A DNA stretch of 6,688 nt from an uncultured Eubacteriales bacterium (GCA_900550505.1 URSI01000065.1:1-6688), one strand, 5' to 3'. Shown: positions 1 through 6,589, counted from the stretch's first letter. Notes: a model not told the origin generated them from the sequence alone. A program made the numbers and translations.

Positions 1-543
1 CGCCTCGCCGATATCATGGCAAAGCGTCCGGATATATGTGCCTCTCGAGCAATCCACGCTGAGCATGAACCTTCCGTTCTCCTCAAAAGCCTCTATCGAG
101 CTTATGAATATCCGCCTGCTCTCACGCTCTACTGTCACGCCGCGTCTCGCAAGATCCACCAGCTTTTGCCCGTTGACCTTCAGAGCAGAGAACATGGGCG
201 GCGTCTGCTGCTGTTCGCCCGCAAACTGCGAAGCCACCGCGGAAAAAGCGGCAAAATCGGGCAGCGTGCCTTCAAACCGGCTCAAAACATTACCGCCGAT
301 GTCGCCGGTGTCGGTAGTGACGCCGAGGCAAACGGCGGCAATATAGCTTTTATCATGATCGGTAAGGTATTCCGATGCCTTTACTCCGTTGTCCAGCATA
401 ACGGGCAGCACGCCTGTCGCGTCCGGATCGAGCGTCCCGCAATGCCCCGCCTTTGACGCACCGCAAAGCCTTTTCACGGCATTTACCGCTGCAAACGATG
501 TCATGCCCGCCGGCTTGTCAAGAACCACCACAGACGCTTTCAC
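1..543 (-). CDS. truB: tRNA pseudouridine(55) synthase TruB, N-terminal ~181 residues (3' end beyond the window)
   Basis: TruB converts U55 in the T-loop of tRNAs to pseudouridine. I translated 181 codons that stay open to the left edge; the family is usually about 280-305 residues, so the C-terminal PUA-like end is missing because of the window, not by truncation. Visible motifs: VLDKPAGMTSF near residues 8-17; GHCGTLDPDATGVLPV at 33-48 with the catalytic aspartate D39; DKSY at 64-67, where Y67 matches the conserved active-site tyrosine; TDTGDIGG at 77-84; QTPPMFSALKVNGQKL at 113-128; CSRGTYIRTL at 165-174. V129 stands where the usual ...KLYEYAR segment has tyrosine, a small deviation. The start is GTG at 541-543, sharing GTGA with the stop of the upstream DHH gene; no earlier in-frame start is needed because the first conserved block follows within eight residues. 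A weak GGGG lies about 8 nt upstream. Translation is probably coupled to the DHH gene. Confidence 0.95.
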   Translation of the reverse strand, partial: MKASVVVLDKPAGMTSFAAVNAVKRLCGASKAGHCGTLDPDATGVLPVMLDNGVKASEYLTDHDKSYIAAVCLGVTTDTGDIGGNVLSRFEGTLPDFAAFSAVASQFAGEQQQTPPMFSALKVNGQKLVDLARRGVTVERESRRIFISSIEAFEENGRFMLSVDCSRGTYIRTLCHDIGEA

Positions 544-1499
544 AGCCGTTTCCCCACTTCCGAAAGCACCTGAGGCAACGCCTGCTCAGGCTCACAGCAA
601 AACCGGCACGCCGCTGCGAAATAATGGCCGCCGCCTCCGAACACAGAGGCGATCTCGGAAACATTTACATACTTATTGGAGCGAAATGATACGCGACACC
701 CTCCCGAGTCGTCCGGACGTATCGTAACTCCGACCTCCACGCCCTCCAGCCTGCGCGGCAGCTGCGCGATGTCTCCGTAGTCGGGCTTTTCCATTCCCGC
801 TCGCTCCAACGCGCCGCGAGTAAAGCACAGCACGGCGCATTTCCCGTCAAACTCACGCTTCAGCAACGAATACGCAAGCCGTTCAAGCGCAAACTGGTCG
901 TCCGACACGGTGTCGAATATCTGCCGGTTTATTTGCGCAAAATCTATACCGACCTCAAGCAGTTTTGCCGCTATAATGTGCGTACGCGGGCTCGTGGAAG
1001 AAAACCGAAACCCCCCGCTGTCCGATGCTATCGCGGTGTAGAGCGCCTCTGCAATACCGGTATCCGGCGCTACGCCCAGAAGCTCCGACAGTTCATATAT
1101 TATTTCACCTGCCGCCGATCTGTCCGGCATCACCAGCATCTGCTCTGCCACCGGAGTTTCACCGGTGTGATGATCTATCCCGATAGCTATATGCTCCGGC
1201 GCCACCGGCATCGGATCACCCAGCTGTGACGGCGCGGCGACATCCACCGCAACGGCGGTGAATCCGCCCAAAGGAAGCTCGGTGGTGAACACGCCCTCCC
1301 TTGACAGATACCTGAATCTCCACGGTACCGATTCCGCCACATACGCAACGGCGTTCTTTTTCAACGCTCTTAATATACGCACCAAAGCAGCCGCCGAGCC
1401 CAGCGTGTCTCCGTCCGGATGGATATGCGTAAGCACCACGATATTGCCGCAAAGCTGCTTCAGCTCTCTCGCACAGCTCTCAGGCGTCAGTTTTTTCAT
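540..1499 (-). CDS. nrnA: DHH/DHHA1 family phosphoesterase, NrnA-like (nanoRNase / pAp phosphatase type)
   Basis: A 319-residue protein of the DHH superfamily with the two-domain NrnA/GdpP-C architecture and normal NrnA length. Members are Mn-dependent enzymes that cleave short RNA oligonucleotides, dephosphorylate pAp, or hydrolyse linear dinucleotides such as pApA; which substrate applies here cannot be read from sequence. Metal-binding motifs are all present: H25-I-H27-P-D29-G-D31 near the N-terminus, D86 in AVDVA, the DHH signature D109-H110-H111, and D160 in SDSGGFRF. The C-terminal DHHA1 domain carries the substrate-binding loop GGGGH at 288-292, but it continues YFAAAC where most relatives have xxAAGC, so the conserved glycine is alanine (A297). 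No signal peptide or membrane segment, so cytosolic. ATG at 1497-1499 lies inside the 3' end of rbfA (20-nt overlap), with GGGAG 10 nt upstream. The position between rbfA and truB is standard for Clostridia. The DHH/DHHA1 family call is near certain; the nrnA name is by similarity of architecture and context. Confidence 0.9.
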   Translation of the reverse strand: MKKLTPESCARELKQLCGNIVVLTHIHPDGDTLGSAAALVRILRALKKNAVAYVAESVPWRFRYLSREGVFTTELPLGGFTAVAVDVAAPSQLGDPMPVAPEHIAIGIDHHTGETPVAEQMLVMPDRSAAGEIIYELSELLGVAPDTGIAEALYTAIASDSGGFRFSSTSPRTHIIAAKLLEVGIDFAQINRQIFDTVSDDQFALERLAYSLLKREFDGKCAVLCFTRGALERAGMEKPDYGDIAQLPRRLEGVEVGVTIRPDDSGGCRVSFRSNKYVNVSEIASVFGGGGHYFAAACRFCCEPEQALPQVLSEVGKRL

Positions 1500-1851
1500 C
1501 AGCGGATATCTCCCTAAGCTTTTCCGTTATCCTGAAAGCGCTCTCGGCCGTTTCATCATACACGAATGTCAGCTTCGGCGTTATACGGAGATTCAGTTCC
1601 TGCGCTATCCTGCCGCGTACGAATCCGGCGGCGGAATTCAACCCCTTTGTCACCTCGGTAACGTCCAGCGTCTCGCTGCGCCCGGCAGGCAGTGCGGAAA
1701 AATATATCTTGGCAAACGAAAGATCCGCAGATACCTGCGCTCCCGTTATTGACACCAGCGCGTTTCTGACCCTGTGATCCTTTATATCGCGCACCGTTTC
1801 GCCGGCCACTCGCATGACCTGCTCATTGATCCTGTCGTGCCTGAAGGCCAT
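1480..1851 (-). CDS. rbfA: 30S ribosome-binding factor A (RbfA)
   Basis: RbfA is a small KH-fold protein that binds immature 30S subunits near the 5' end of 16S rRNA and helps late maturation and cold adaptation. The 123-residue product has the family length. It opens with RHDRINEQVMR, then DHRVRNALVSITGAQVS (about 25-41) and DLSFAKIYFSAL (43-54), and ends its core with the RbfA hallmark AAGFVRGRIAQELNLRITP (about 74-92) followed by LTFVYDETAE. ATG at 1849-1851 overlaps the infB stop codon by one base (TAATG); GGAGGAG about 11 nt upstream, inside the infB end, can serve as ribosome binding site, and AAAGG also lies 2 nt upstream. The last 20 nt overlap the DHH gene. Placement directly after infB supports the call and suggests coordinated supply of initiation and 30S assembly factors. 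Confidence 0.97.
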   Translation of the reverse strand: MAFRHDRINEQVMRVAGETVRDIKDHRVRNALVSITGAQVSADLSFAKIYFSALPAGRSETLDVTEVTKGLNSAAGFVRGRIAQELNLRITPKLTFVYDETAESAFRITEKLREISADEKTDA

Positions 1852-4235
1852 TACCTTTCAATCTCCTCCTGCACATATGCCTCAAGGACGTCGTTCTCCT
1901 TGATATCGTTGAATTTTTCAAGTCCGATACCACACTCGTAGCCCTGCGCTACCTCACGCGCGTCGTCCTTGAAACGCTTGAGCGAGCTGATCCTGTCTTC
2001 AAATATGACGACGCTGTCACGAAGCACCCTTATGAAGGCGCCGCGCGTTATCTTGCCGTCTGAAACGTATGAGCCGGCTATGGTACCTACATTCGGAACA
2101 TGTATCGTCTGACGCACCTGCGCGTGACCGATGACCACCTCGCGATACTTCGGCGCCAGCATTCCCTTTATAGCCGCCTGTATCTCTTCAAGGCATTCGT
2201 AAATGACACGGTATGTGCGTACATCGACACCGTGCGACGCCGCAAAGTCCGATACCTGCTTGTCGGGACGTATATTAAAGCCCACAATGATCGCATTCGA
2301 AGCATCGGCGAGCATTACGTCGCTTTCCGTTATACCGCCGACGGCAGCATGGATAACATTGACGCGCACTTCCTCATTGGAGGCTTTCACAAGATTCTGC
2401 TTGACGGCTTCCGCAGAGCCCTGAACGTCCGCCTTGACGACGATATTCAGCTCCTTCGTTCCGCTCGATATCTGGTTGAACAGATCGTCGAGAGATACCT
2501 TGGAGGCCACCTTGAACTGCTCTTCCTTTTCTTTGAACTTACGCTGATCGATCAGCTCTCTTGCAAGCTTCTCGTCTGCCACGGCGTTAAAGCTTTCACC
2601 CGCATTGGGAACTTCCGAAAGCCCCATTATCTCGACCGGAACCGACGGAGCCGCCTCGCTCACGCGCTCGCCCCTGTCGTTTGTCATCAGCCTCACTTTA
2701 CCGACGGAAGTACCGGCAATGACCACGTCTCCGACGTGCAATGTACCGTTCTGAACGAGCACGGTCGCGACCACACCTCTGCCTTTATCGAGTCTTGCCT
2801 CGATCACGACGCCCTTGGCCGCTCTCGACGGATTGGCTCTGAGCTGCTTCATTTCGGCAACGAGCAGGATGTTTTCAAGCAGGAGGTCGATATTTGTATG
2901 CTTGAGCGCAGATACGGGAACGCATATCACGTCGCCGCCCCACTCCTCGGGCACAAGGTCGTATTTTGTCAGCTCCTGCTTGACCGTTTCGGGGTCTGCG
3001 CCGGGTCTGTCCATTTTGTTTATCGCGACGATTATCGAAACGCCGGCAGCCTTTGCATGGTTTATCGCCTCAATAGTCTGCGGCATTATTCCGTCGTCCG
3101 CAGCCACGACGAGAACCGCTATATCCGTACACTGCGCTCCACGCGCACGCATTGCCGTAAAAGCCTCATGACCGGGCGTATCAAGGAAGGTTATTTCCTT
3201 GCCCTGCACGGTCACGCGGTACGCACCGATATGCTGCGTTATACCGCCCGCTTCGCCCTGTGTGACGTTCGTATGACGAATAGCATCGAGAAGGGATGTC
3301 TTGCCGTGGTCGACATGACCCATGACCACTACGACGGGCGCACGCGCCTCGAGTTGCTCCTCTTTGTCTTCCGTCTCATCGATAAGGATCTTTTCTATCG
3401 ACTTATCTGCTTCCTTTGTCACCTTGATCTTAAACTCATCGGCGACCAAGTAAGCTGTCTCAAAGTCTATCAACTCGTTGACGGTAGCCATAACGCCCAT
3501 GGTCATCAGCTTCTTGATGACGTCGCCGACGGTGATCTTCATGCGCGAAGCAAGCTCCGAAACGGTTATTTCTTCCGGCACCGTTATGGAGAGCTGGACC
3601 GGCTTGGGCTTGAACGGAACCTTTTTCCCGCGGTCATTGCCCCGGTCGTTACCGCGGTCATTGCCCCTTTTCTGATCGCGTCCGAATTGCTGATGTGACT
3701 GTTTTTTCTTGTTCTGTTTCTGCTTGGACGGCGCCGAATTGTCCTTCTCCGAAACGAGCATATCAAGCTTTTCATCATATTTGGAAAGGTTGACGTCCGC
3801 GCCGCCCTTGGTATCCACGATCCTGACCTGAGAACGCTTGTCACGGTTCGGCGCGTTCTGACGGTTCTTCTGCTGTTCTCCCGAATTCTGGCGCTGCTGC
3901 TGAGTTGCACCGGGCTGCTGTGCCGGCTTTTCCTTATGCTCAGCATTCCGTTCTTTTGTGTTCTCGGAAGCAGGCGCAGGCACGCTGACAGCGGGCTCAG
4001 CGACCTCAGGCTCGACCGCCGACGGCTTCTTGTTTTCCTCAAAAAACTTGGCTATGTCCGTCTGATGCGCCTGAGTATAGTGCTCAAACACTATGCTGAG
4101 TTCGGGGGAATCAAGCTGCGTCATATAGCTTTTGCATACAAAACCGTGCTTTGCCAAAAGCTCTATGACATCCTTGTTCTTCAGCCCCAGATCTTTGGCG
4201 AGATTACCCACCCTGTATTTTTCCGGTCCTGCCAT
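1851..4235 (-). CDS. infB: Translation initiation factor IF-2
   Basis: IF2 is the initiation GTPase that positions formyl-Met-tRNA on the 30S subunit and promotes 50S joining. The 794-residue protein has the full domain set. An IF2_N module (YRVGNLAKDLGLKNKDVIELL, about 7-27) is followed by a charged, Q/N/K/R-rich linker (about 65-210) and a second IF2_N-like module (about 215-270). The G domain begins near 298: G1 GHVDHGKT at 306-313, G2 GGITQ at 330-334, G3 DTPGH at 352-356, G4 NKMD at 406-409, G5 SAL at 442-444. Domains II, III and C2 follow, with VVKADVQGSAEA near 599-610, AAVGGITESD near 630-639 and the fMet-tRNA-binding C2 ending GYECGIGLEKFNDIKENDVLEAY. All GTPase residues are intact. 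The linker holds three GNDR repeats. ATG at 4233-4235 is the first start before the conserved N-terminus. It is preceded by an unusual 96-nt leader with no well-spaced Shine-Dalgarno. The stop overlaps rbfA by 1 nt. IF2-beta-like internal starts cannot be judged here. Confidence 0.98.
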   Translation of the reverse strand: MAGPEKYRVGNLAKDLGLKNKDVIELLAKHGFVCKSYMTQLDSPELSIVFEHYTQAHQTDIAKFFEENKKPSAVEPEVAEPAVSVPAPASENTKERNAEHKEKPAQQPGATQQQRQNSGEQQKNRQNAPNRDKRSQVRIVDTKGGADVNLSKYDEKLDMLVSEKDNSAPSKQKQNKKKQSHQQFGRDQKRGNDRGNDRGNDRGKKVPFKPKPVQLSITVPEEITVSELASRMKITVGDVIKKLMTMGVMATVNELIDFETAYLVADEFKIKVTKEADKSIEKILIDETEDKEEQLEARAPVVVVMGHVDHGKTSLLDAIRHTNVTQGEAGGITQHIGAYRVTVQGKEITFLDTPGHEAFTAMRARGAQCTDIAVLVVAADDGIMPQTIEAINHAKAAGVSIIVAINKMDRPGADPETVKQELTKYDLVPEEWGGDVICVPVSALKHTNIDLLLENILLVAEMKQLRANPSRAAKGVVIEARLDKGRGVVATVLVQNGTLHVGDVVIAGTSVGKVRLMTNDRGERVSEAAPSVPVEIMGLSEVPNAGESFNAVADEKLARELIDQRKFKEKEEQFKVASKVSLDDLFNQISSGTKELNIVVKADVQGSAEAVKQNLVKASNEEVRVNVIHAAVGGITESDVMLADASNAIIVGFNIRPDKQVSDFAASHGVDVRTYRVIYECLEEIQAAIKGMLAPKYREVVIGHAQVRQTIHVPNVGTIAGSYVSDGKITRGAFIRVLRDSVVIFEDRISSLKRFKDDAREVAQGYECGIGLEKFNDIKENDVLEAYVQEEIER
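3630..3665 (-). repeat. Three tandem 12-nt units encoding GNDR in the IF2 linker
   Basis: Three in-frame copies of GGCAATGACCGC-type units encode GNDRGNDRGNDR (IF2 residues 191-202). The first and third units are identical; the middle one differs only at synonymous positions (GGT AAC GAC CGG). The array lies in the disordered, basic linker before the second IF2_N-like module, a region that varies in length between species. It looks like a small coding microsatellite made by slippage, tolerated because the linker has no fixed fold. Confidence 0.9.
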
Positions 4236-4331
4236 AAATATCGTTGATCTGCCCCCGATATCTTGCGAGCTGCGGGAGCAACTCCTTTCGTTTGATGTAG
4301 CGTATATCGAATATGCAACAATGTTTGTACT
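4236..4331 (-). promoter_or_regulatory. 96-nt infB leader between ylxQ and infB, with a 7-bp hairpin overlapping an AAAGGAG sequence
   Basis: This is the only internal gap of any size in an otherwise overlapping operon. On the minus strand, a strong Shine-Dalgarno-like AAAGGAG (4288-4282) lies 46 nt before the infB ATG, too far for direct use, with no ATG or GTG at proper distance. Overlapping it, GAGTTGC-TCCC-GCAGCTC (4284-4267) can form a 7-bp stem (one G-U pair) with a 4-nt loop. The nearest purine block to the ATG is GGGGG, 16 nt upstream, also poorly spaced. No U-tract follows the stem, so it is not an intrinsic terminator. The part next to ylxQ (about 4290-4331) is AT-rich, but I see no well-spaced -35/-10 pair. 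No stop codon interrupts the infB frame between the ylxQ TGA and the infB ATG. Translational control of IF2 is a possible reading, unproven. Confidence 0.4.
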
Positions 4332-4649
4332 TCAACGTGTCGTTCCCGACTCACGTTCACACGCCTTCAGGTAGCCGTTGACGAAAGTGAGCTCGGTAAA
4401 TGCCGCTACCGAAGTTTCGCCGCGGCCTGCTGCGTGTCCGAGTTCCGATTTCGTGAGAGCAGTACCTTCGCATCTCACGGCATAAAACGAACACTTGTCA
4501 CGGACGGTCTTCAGTGACCCTGCCGATGCATCCGCCGCAGTGATCACAAGCAGCGCTTTATGAGTCCGTATCGCCCGGAGCACCGACTCAAGCCCCGTCG
4601 TAAGCGCCCCCGCCTTTCTGGCTATCCCTATCATGGATGCCGCGCTCAT
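4332..4649 (-). CDS. ylxQ: L7Ae/L30e/S12e-family RNA-binding protein, YlxQ-like
   Basis: A 105-residue protein of the L7Ae/L30e family that in Firmicutes lies between ylxR and infB; the B. subtilis counterpart is called YlxQ (formerly RplGA). Family members bind kink-turn RNAs; the cellular role of YlxQ is not settled. The sequence matches the family plan: MIGIARKAGALTTGLESVL (6-24), ALLVITAADASAGSLKTV (32-49), the core strand with the DAS turn, a cysteine block DKCSFYAVRC, then TKSELGHAAGRGETSVAAF (66-84), the GxxxGRGE-like loop near the C-terminal strand. The last ~15 residues (ACERESGTTR) look like an unstructured tail. ATG at 4647-4649 shares ATGA with the ylxR stop, and GGAGAG lies 8 nt upstream inside ylxR, so the two are very likely coupled. 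The stop is TGA; infB follows in the same frame 96 nt later. Confidence 0.92.
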   Translation of the reverse strand: MSAASMIGIARKAGALTTGLESVLRAIRTHKALLVITAADASAGSLKTVRDKCSFYAVRCEGTALTKSELGHAAGRGETSVAAFTELTFVNGYLKACERESGTTR

Positions 4650-4939
4650 ACGCCGTTCTCTCCGGCGCGGTCAGACTCCTGGGATTCCCGGACAATGCAT
4701 TTCAGCTTTTCCGTCAGCGTTTCATCCGGAGTAACACCCAGCGCCTTTTCAAATCTGCGCTTGCGGATCGCGGCTTCAAGGCATCCCGTGCTGCGGCAAA
4801 CATATGCACCGCGTCCGTTTGCCTTTCCGCGAGGATCGATAAAAAGCCCGTTTTCGCCTCGCACTATGCGTATGAGCTCCGATTTGTCTTTCATTTCCCC
4901 GCAGCCGAGGCATTTGCGCTGCGGTTTACTCCGCGTCAT
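4646..4939 (-). CDS. ylxR: YlxR family protein (DUF448)
   Basis: A 97-residue DUF448/YlxR protein. In B. subtilis the homologue has been linked to RNase P modulation (RnpM), and family members elsewhere to transcription regulation; the exact role here is inferred only from homology. Diagnostic motifs: RKCLGCGEMKDKSELIRIVR (8-27) with C10 and C13, then DPRGKANGRGAYVCRSTGC (35-53) with the GRGAYVC hallmark and C53, then AIRKRRFEKAL. The C-terminal ~30 residues are polar and not conserved in my reading. A start at 4978 would add 13 non-conserved residues; I prefer ATG at 4937-4939 because GGAGG (4949-4953) sits 9 nt upstream and conserved YlxR sequence begins at once. This gives a 14-nt overlap with the nusA end. 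It shares a 4-nt ATGA overlap with ylxQ downstream. Confidence 0.94.
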   Translation of the reverse strand: MTRSKPQRKCLGCGEMKDKSELIRIVRGENGLFIDPRGKANGRGAYVCRSTGCLEAAIRKRRFEKALGVTPDETLTEKLKCIVRESQESDRAGENGV

Positions 4940-6029
4940 CTGCCGCTGCCTCCGCCCGGCTGTCAAGCTGCTCTGCATCCTGAGCGCTCTTTGACTTGAT
5001 ATCTATCTTCGCGCCAACCAGCTTTGCTGCAAGTCTTGCATTCTGTCCGGAGCGTCCTATCGCCAGCGAAAGCTGTTCGTCCGGAACGACCACACGATAC
5101 GAATTATCGGCGTCTCCCAGCCTTGTGACGCTCAGCACGGTCGCCGGCGCCAATGAAGCCGCTATGAATTCCTCCGGCTTTTCACTGTATTTTATCAGGT
5201 CGATCTTCTCGCCCCTGAGCTCGCGTGTTATGTTGTTCTTCCGCGTGCCCTTCGGTCCTATGCAGGCACCGATAGGATCGATGTCCGGCTTATCCGAATA
5301 CACCGCAACTTTGGTCCTGCTGCCCGCTTCACGGGCTATCGCCATTATCCGGACGCTTTCGTCCGCTATCTCCGGCACTTCAAGTTCAAACAGACGTCGG
5401 ACAAGTCCCGGGTGTGTGCGCGAAAGCACAACGGAAGGTCCTCTGGTTTCACGCTTTATTTCCGTAACAAATACCTTTATCCTGTCTCCTACCGCCAGCT
5501 CATCTGCCGGTGACTGCTCATGGCGGTAGAGCACCATTTCGTTTTTACCTATTTCGAGAGTTATGTTATCCGTTGTGGGATCTATCCTTACCACGACTGC
5601 GGACACGATCTCCTCTTTCTTGTCCTCGTACTCCTTGATCAGCATTCCGCGCTCGTGCTCCCTGATCCCCTGTATGATGACCTGCTTTGCCGTCTGAGCC
5701 GGTATGCGCCCGAATTTGCTCGGAGATATCTCCGTCTCGACAACGTCGCCCGGAAGGTACTCCTTTGATATTTTCTTTGCATCCTCCAGCGATATCTGGG
5801 TAGCGTCATCCTCGACAATATCGACCACCGTCATGCGCCGGAACATCCTCACTGTGCGCTTTTCGGTATCAAACTCGACTCTGACATCCGGCTGTGAACC
5901 GGAATCGCTCCTGAACTCGCCCTTGAACGCGCGGATCAGAGCCGCCTCTATTCTCTCAAGCATGTACTCCTTCGGGATCCCGCGCTCCTTTTCGAGTAAT
6001 TCCAGCGCAGTATAGAATTCGTTGTTCAT
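4926..6029 (-). CDS. nusA: Transcription termination/antitermination factor NusA
   Basis: NusA binds RNA polymerase and nascent RNA, and governs pausing, intrinsic and Rho-dependent termination, and rRNA antitermination. The 367 residues fit the short Firmicute form, lacking the acidic repeats of E. coli. Order: N-terminal RNAP-binding domain (about 1-130: LERIEAALIRAFK at 24-36, ISLEDAKKI at 79-87, VVETEISPSKFGRIPAQTAKQVIIQGIRE ending near 124); S1 domain (about 135-200, with GDRIKVFVTE and GPSVVLSRTHPGLVRRLFELEVPEI after it); KH1 with DPIGACIGPKGTR (251-263) and LRGEKIDLI; KH2 with VVVPDEQLSLAIGRSGQNARLAAKL (313-337). In KH1 the stretch KNNITREL differs from the more usual V.AI..EL; the fold signature GPKG is intact. 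ATG at 6027-6029 has AAAGGA about 8 nt upstream and lies 17 nt after rimP. The tail (350-367) is acidic, Ala-rich and shares its last codons with the ylxR start. Confidence 0.98.
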   Translation of the reverse strand: MNNEFYTALELLEKERGIPKEYMLERIEAALIRAFKGEFRSDSGSQPDVRVEFDTEKRTVRMFRRMTVVDIVEDDATQISLEDAKKISKEYLPGDVVETEISPSKFGRIPAQTAKQVIIQGIREHERGMLIKEYEDKKEEIVSAVVVRIDPTTDNITLEIGKNEMVLYRHEQSPADELAVGDRIKVFVTEIKRETRGPSVVLSRTHPGLVRRLFELEVPEIADESVRIMAIAREAGSRTKVAVYSDKPDIDPIGACIGPKGTRKNNITRELRGEKIDLIKYSEKPEEFIAASLAPATVLSVTRLGDADNSYRVVVPDEQLSLAIGRSGQNARLAAKLVGAKIDIKSKSAQDAEQLDSRAEAAADDAE

Positions 6030-6046
6030 TTTCGTATTCCTTTATA

Positions 6047-6544
6047 TCATATTATTAGATCCGTCTTGACAGAAGCGATGGCCTTGCGTTCAAATACGAT
6101 TACTTTCGCATCTTCTCCCCCACTCGCGTCGCAGTCAAGTGTCAGTGTCCCGTCGTCAAACCCGGCAAGAGTGCCGGTATACTGCTTCTTTCCGTCACGC
6201 GGAGCATAAAGCGACACGTTCACGGGTATCCCGCTCCCGACGAACCGCCGCAAATGCGCATCGGTCCTCAATTCCCGCACGAGTCCGGCGCTCTGAACGA
6301 CCAGTGTATAAGCATCGTCTATAAGGTCTGCGCCGTCGATCAGTTCGTTTATTATCTCGTTTGCCCGCGTGAGCATCTCCATGCTCAGACCGCCCGAGGC
6401 GCCGTCGGGCACATCCACGTCTATGACAAGCTGAGCTCCTTCGCGGTTCTTTATATAATCAATGTCCCAGAGCACGAATCCGTTTTGCTCCAGCGGCTCC
6501 TGCAGCAAACGCGTTACGGCACCTGTCAGCTCCTTTTTGTTCAT
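6047..6544 (-). CDS. rimP: Ribosome maturation factor RimP
   Basis: RimP assists early 30S assembly and almost always precedes nusA. The 165-residue product fits by length, position and pattern: an N-terminal alpha/beta domain (LLQEPLEQNGFVLWDIDYIK at 13-32, then QLVIDVDVPDG) and a C-terminal small beta-barrel (FVGSGIPVNVSLYAPRDGKKQYTGTLAGFDDGTLTL, about 101-136). The family's best conserved stretch, normally LEVSSPGxDRxL, reads LVVQSAGLVREL (81-92), so it is diverged but alignable; catalytic residues are not at issue because RimP is not an enzyme. An upstream TTG at 6560-6562 could add six residues (MYRGFL), but the ATG at 6542-6544 is preferred: AGAGG (6552-6556) lies 7 nt upstream and would otherwise be inside the coding region. 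The gap to nusA is 17 nt. The family call rests strongly on the neighbour nusA and less on residue identity. Confidence 0.9.
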   Translation of the reverse strand: MNKKELTGAVTRLLQEPLEQNGFVLWDIDYIKNREGAQLVIDVDVPDGASGGLSMEMLTRANEIINELIDGADLIDDAYTLVVQSAGLVRELRTDAHLRRFVGSGIPVNVSLYAPRDGKKQYTGTLAGFDDGTLTLDCDASGGEDAKVIVFERKAIASVKTDLII

Positions 6545-6551
6545 CAAAAAA

Positions 6552-6556
6552 CCTCT
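6552..6556 (-). promoter_or_regulatory. Ribosome binding site of rimP
   Basis: AGAGG on the minus strand ends 7 nt before the ATG at 6542-6544. It decides the start in favour of this ATG over an in-frame TTG 18 nt upstream, whose reading frame would run through the site. Confidence 0.75.
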
Positions 6557-6569
6557 ATACAAGTTTTAA

Positions 6570-6589
6570 AGAGTGGCAAAAGCCACTCT
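6570..6589 (-). terminator. Perfect 8-bp hairpin before rimP, weak or partial intrinsic terminator
   Basis: On the minus strand AGAGTGGC-TTTT-GCCACTCT folds into a perfect 8-bp stem with a 4-nt U loop, starting 12 nt after the upstream stop codon and ending 25 nt before rimP. Only TTT followed by AAAAC comes after the stem, so the U-tract is poor on this strand; on the plus strand the stem is followed by ATTCATATAG, also no U-tract. It could be a leaky terminator that partly separates the upstream gene from the operon, an mRNA 3'-end stabiliser, or a processing site. I see no convincing promoter in the 57-nt spacer: a TATAGA lies too close to the rimP start and overlaps its ribosome binding site. 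Confidence 0.5.

Noticed and set aside
16..456. Plus-strand open frame of 146 codons at the left edge
   Set aside because: It is the complement of truB, whose conserved motifs read continuously on the minus strand to the window edge.
2100..3698. A 532-codon open frame on the plus strand, antisense to infB
   Set aside because: It lies wholly inside infB on the opposite strand. The predicted protein is rich in H, R, Y and C with no recognisable domain, as expected when the codon bias of a conserved gene suppresses antisense stops. IF2 on the minus strand is unmistakable.
4235..4332. Possible UGA read-through joining ylxQ to infB, since the gap is in frame and free of stops
   Set aside because: Thirty-two codons without a stop is not improbable by chance, the gap encodes no conserved sequence, and ylxQ and IF2 each have complete ends.
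4640..4940. A ylxR start at 4978 giving a 110-residue product
   Set aside because: The extra 13 residues are not conserved and lie within nusA; the ATG at 4939 has GGAGG at 9 nt.
4996..5529. Plus-strand open frame of 177 codons opposite nusA
   Set aside because: Serine-rich, no domain, entirely antisense to the S1/KH region of NusA; a shadow of the real gene.
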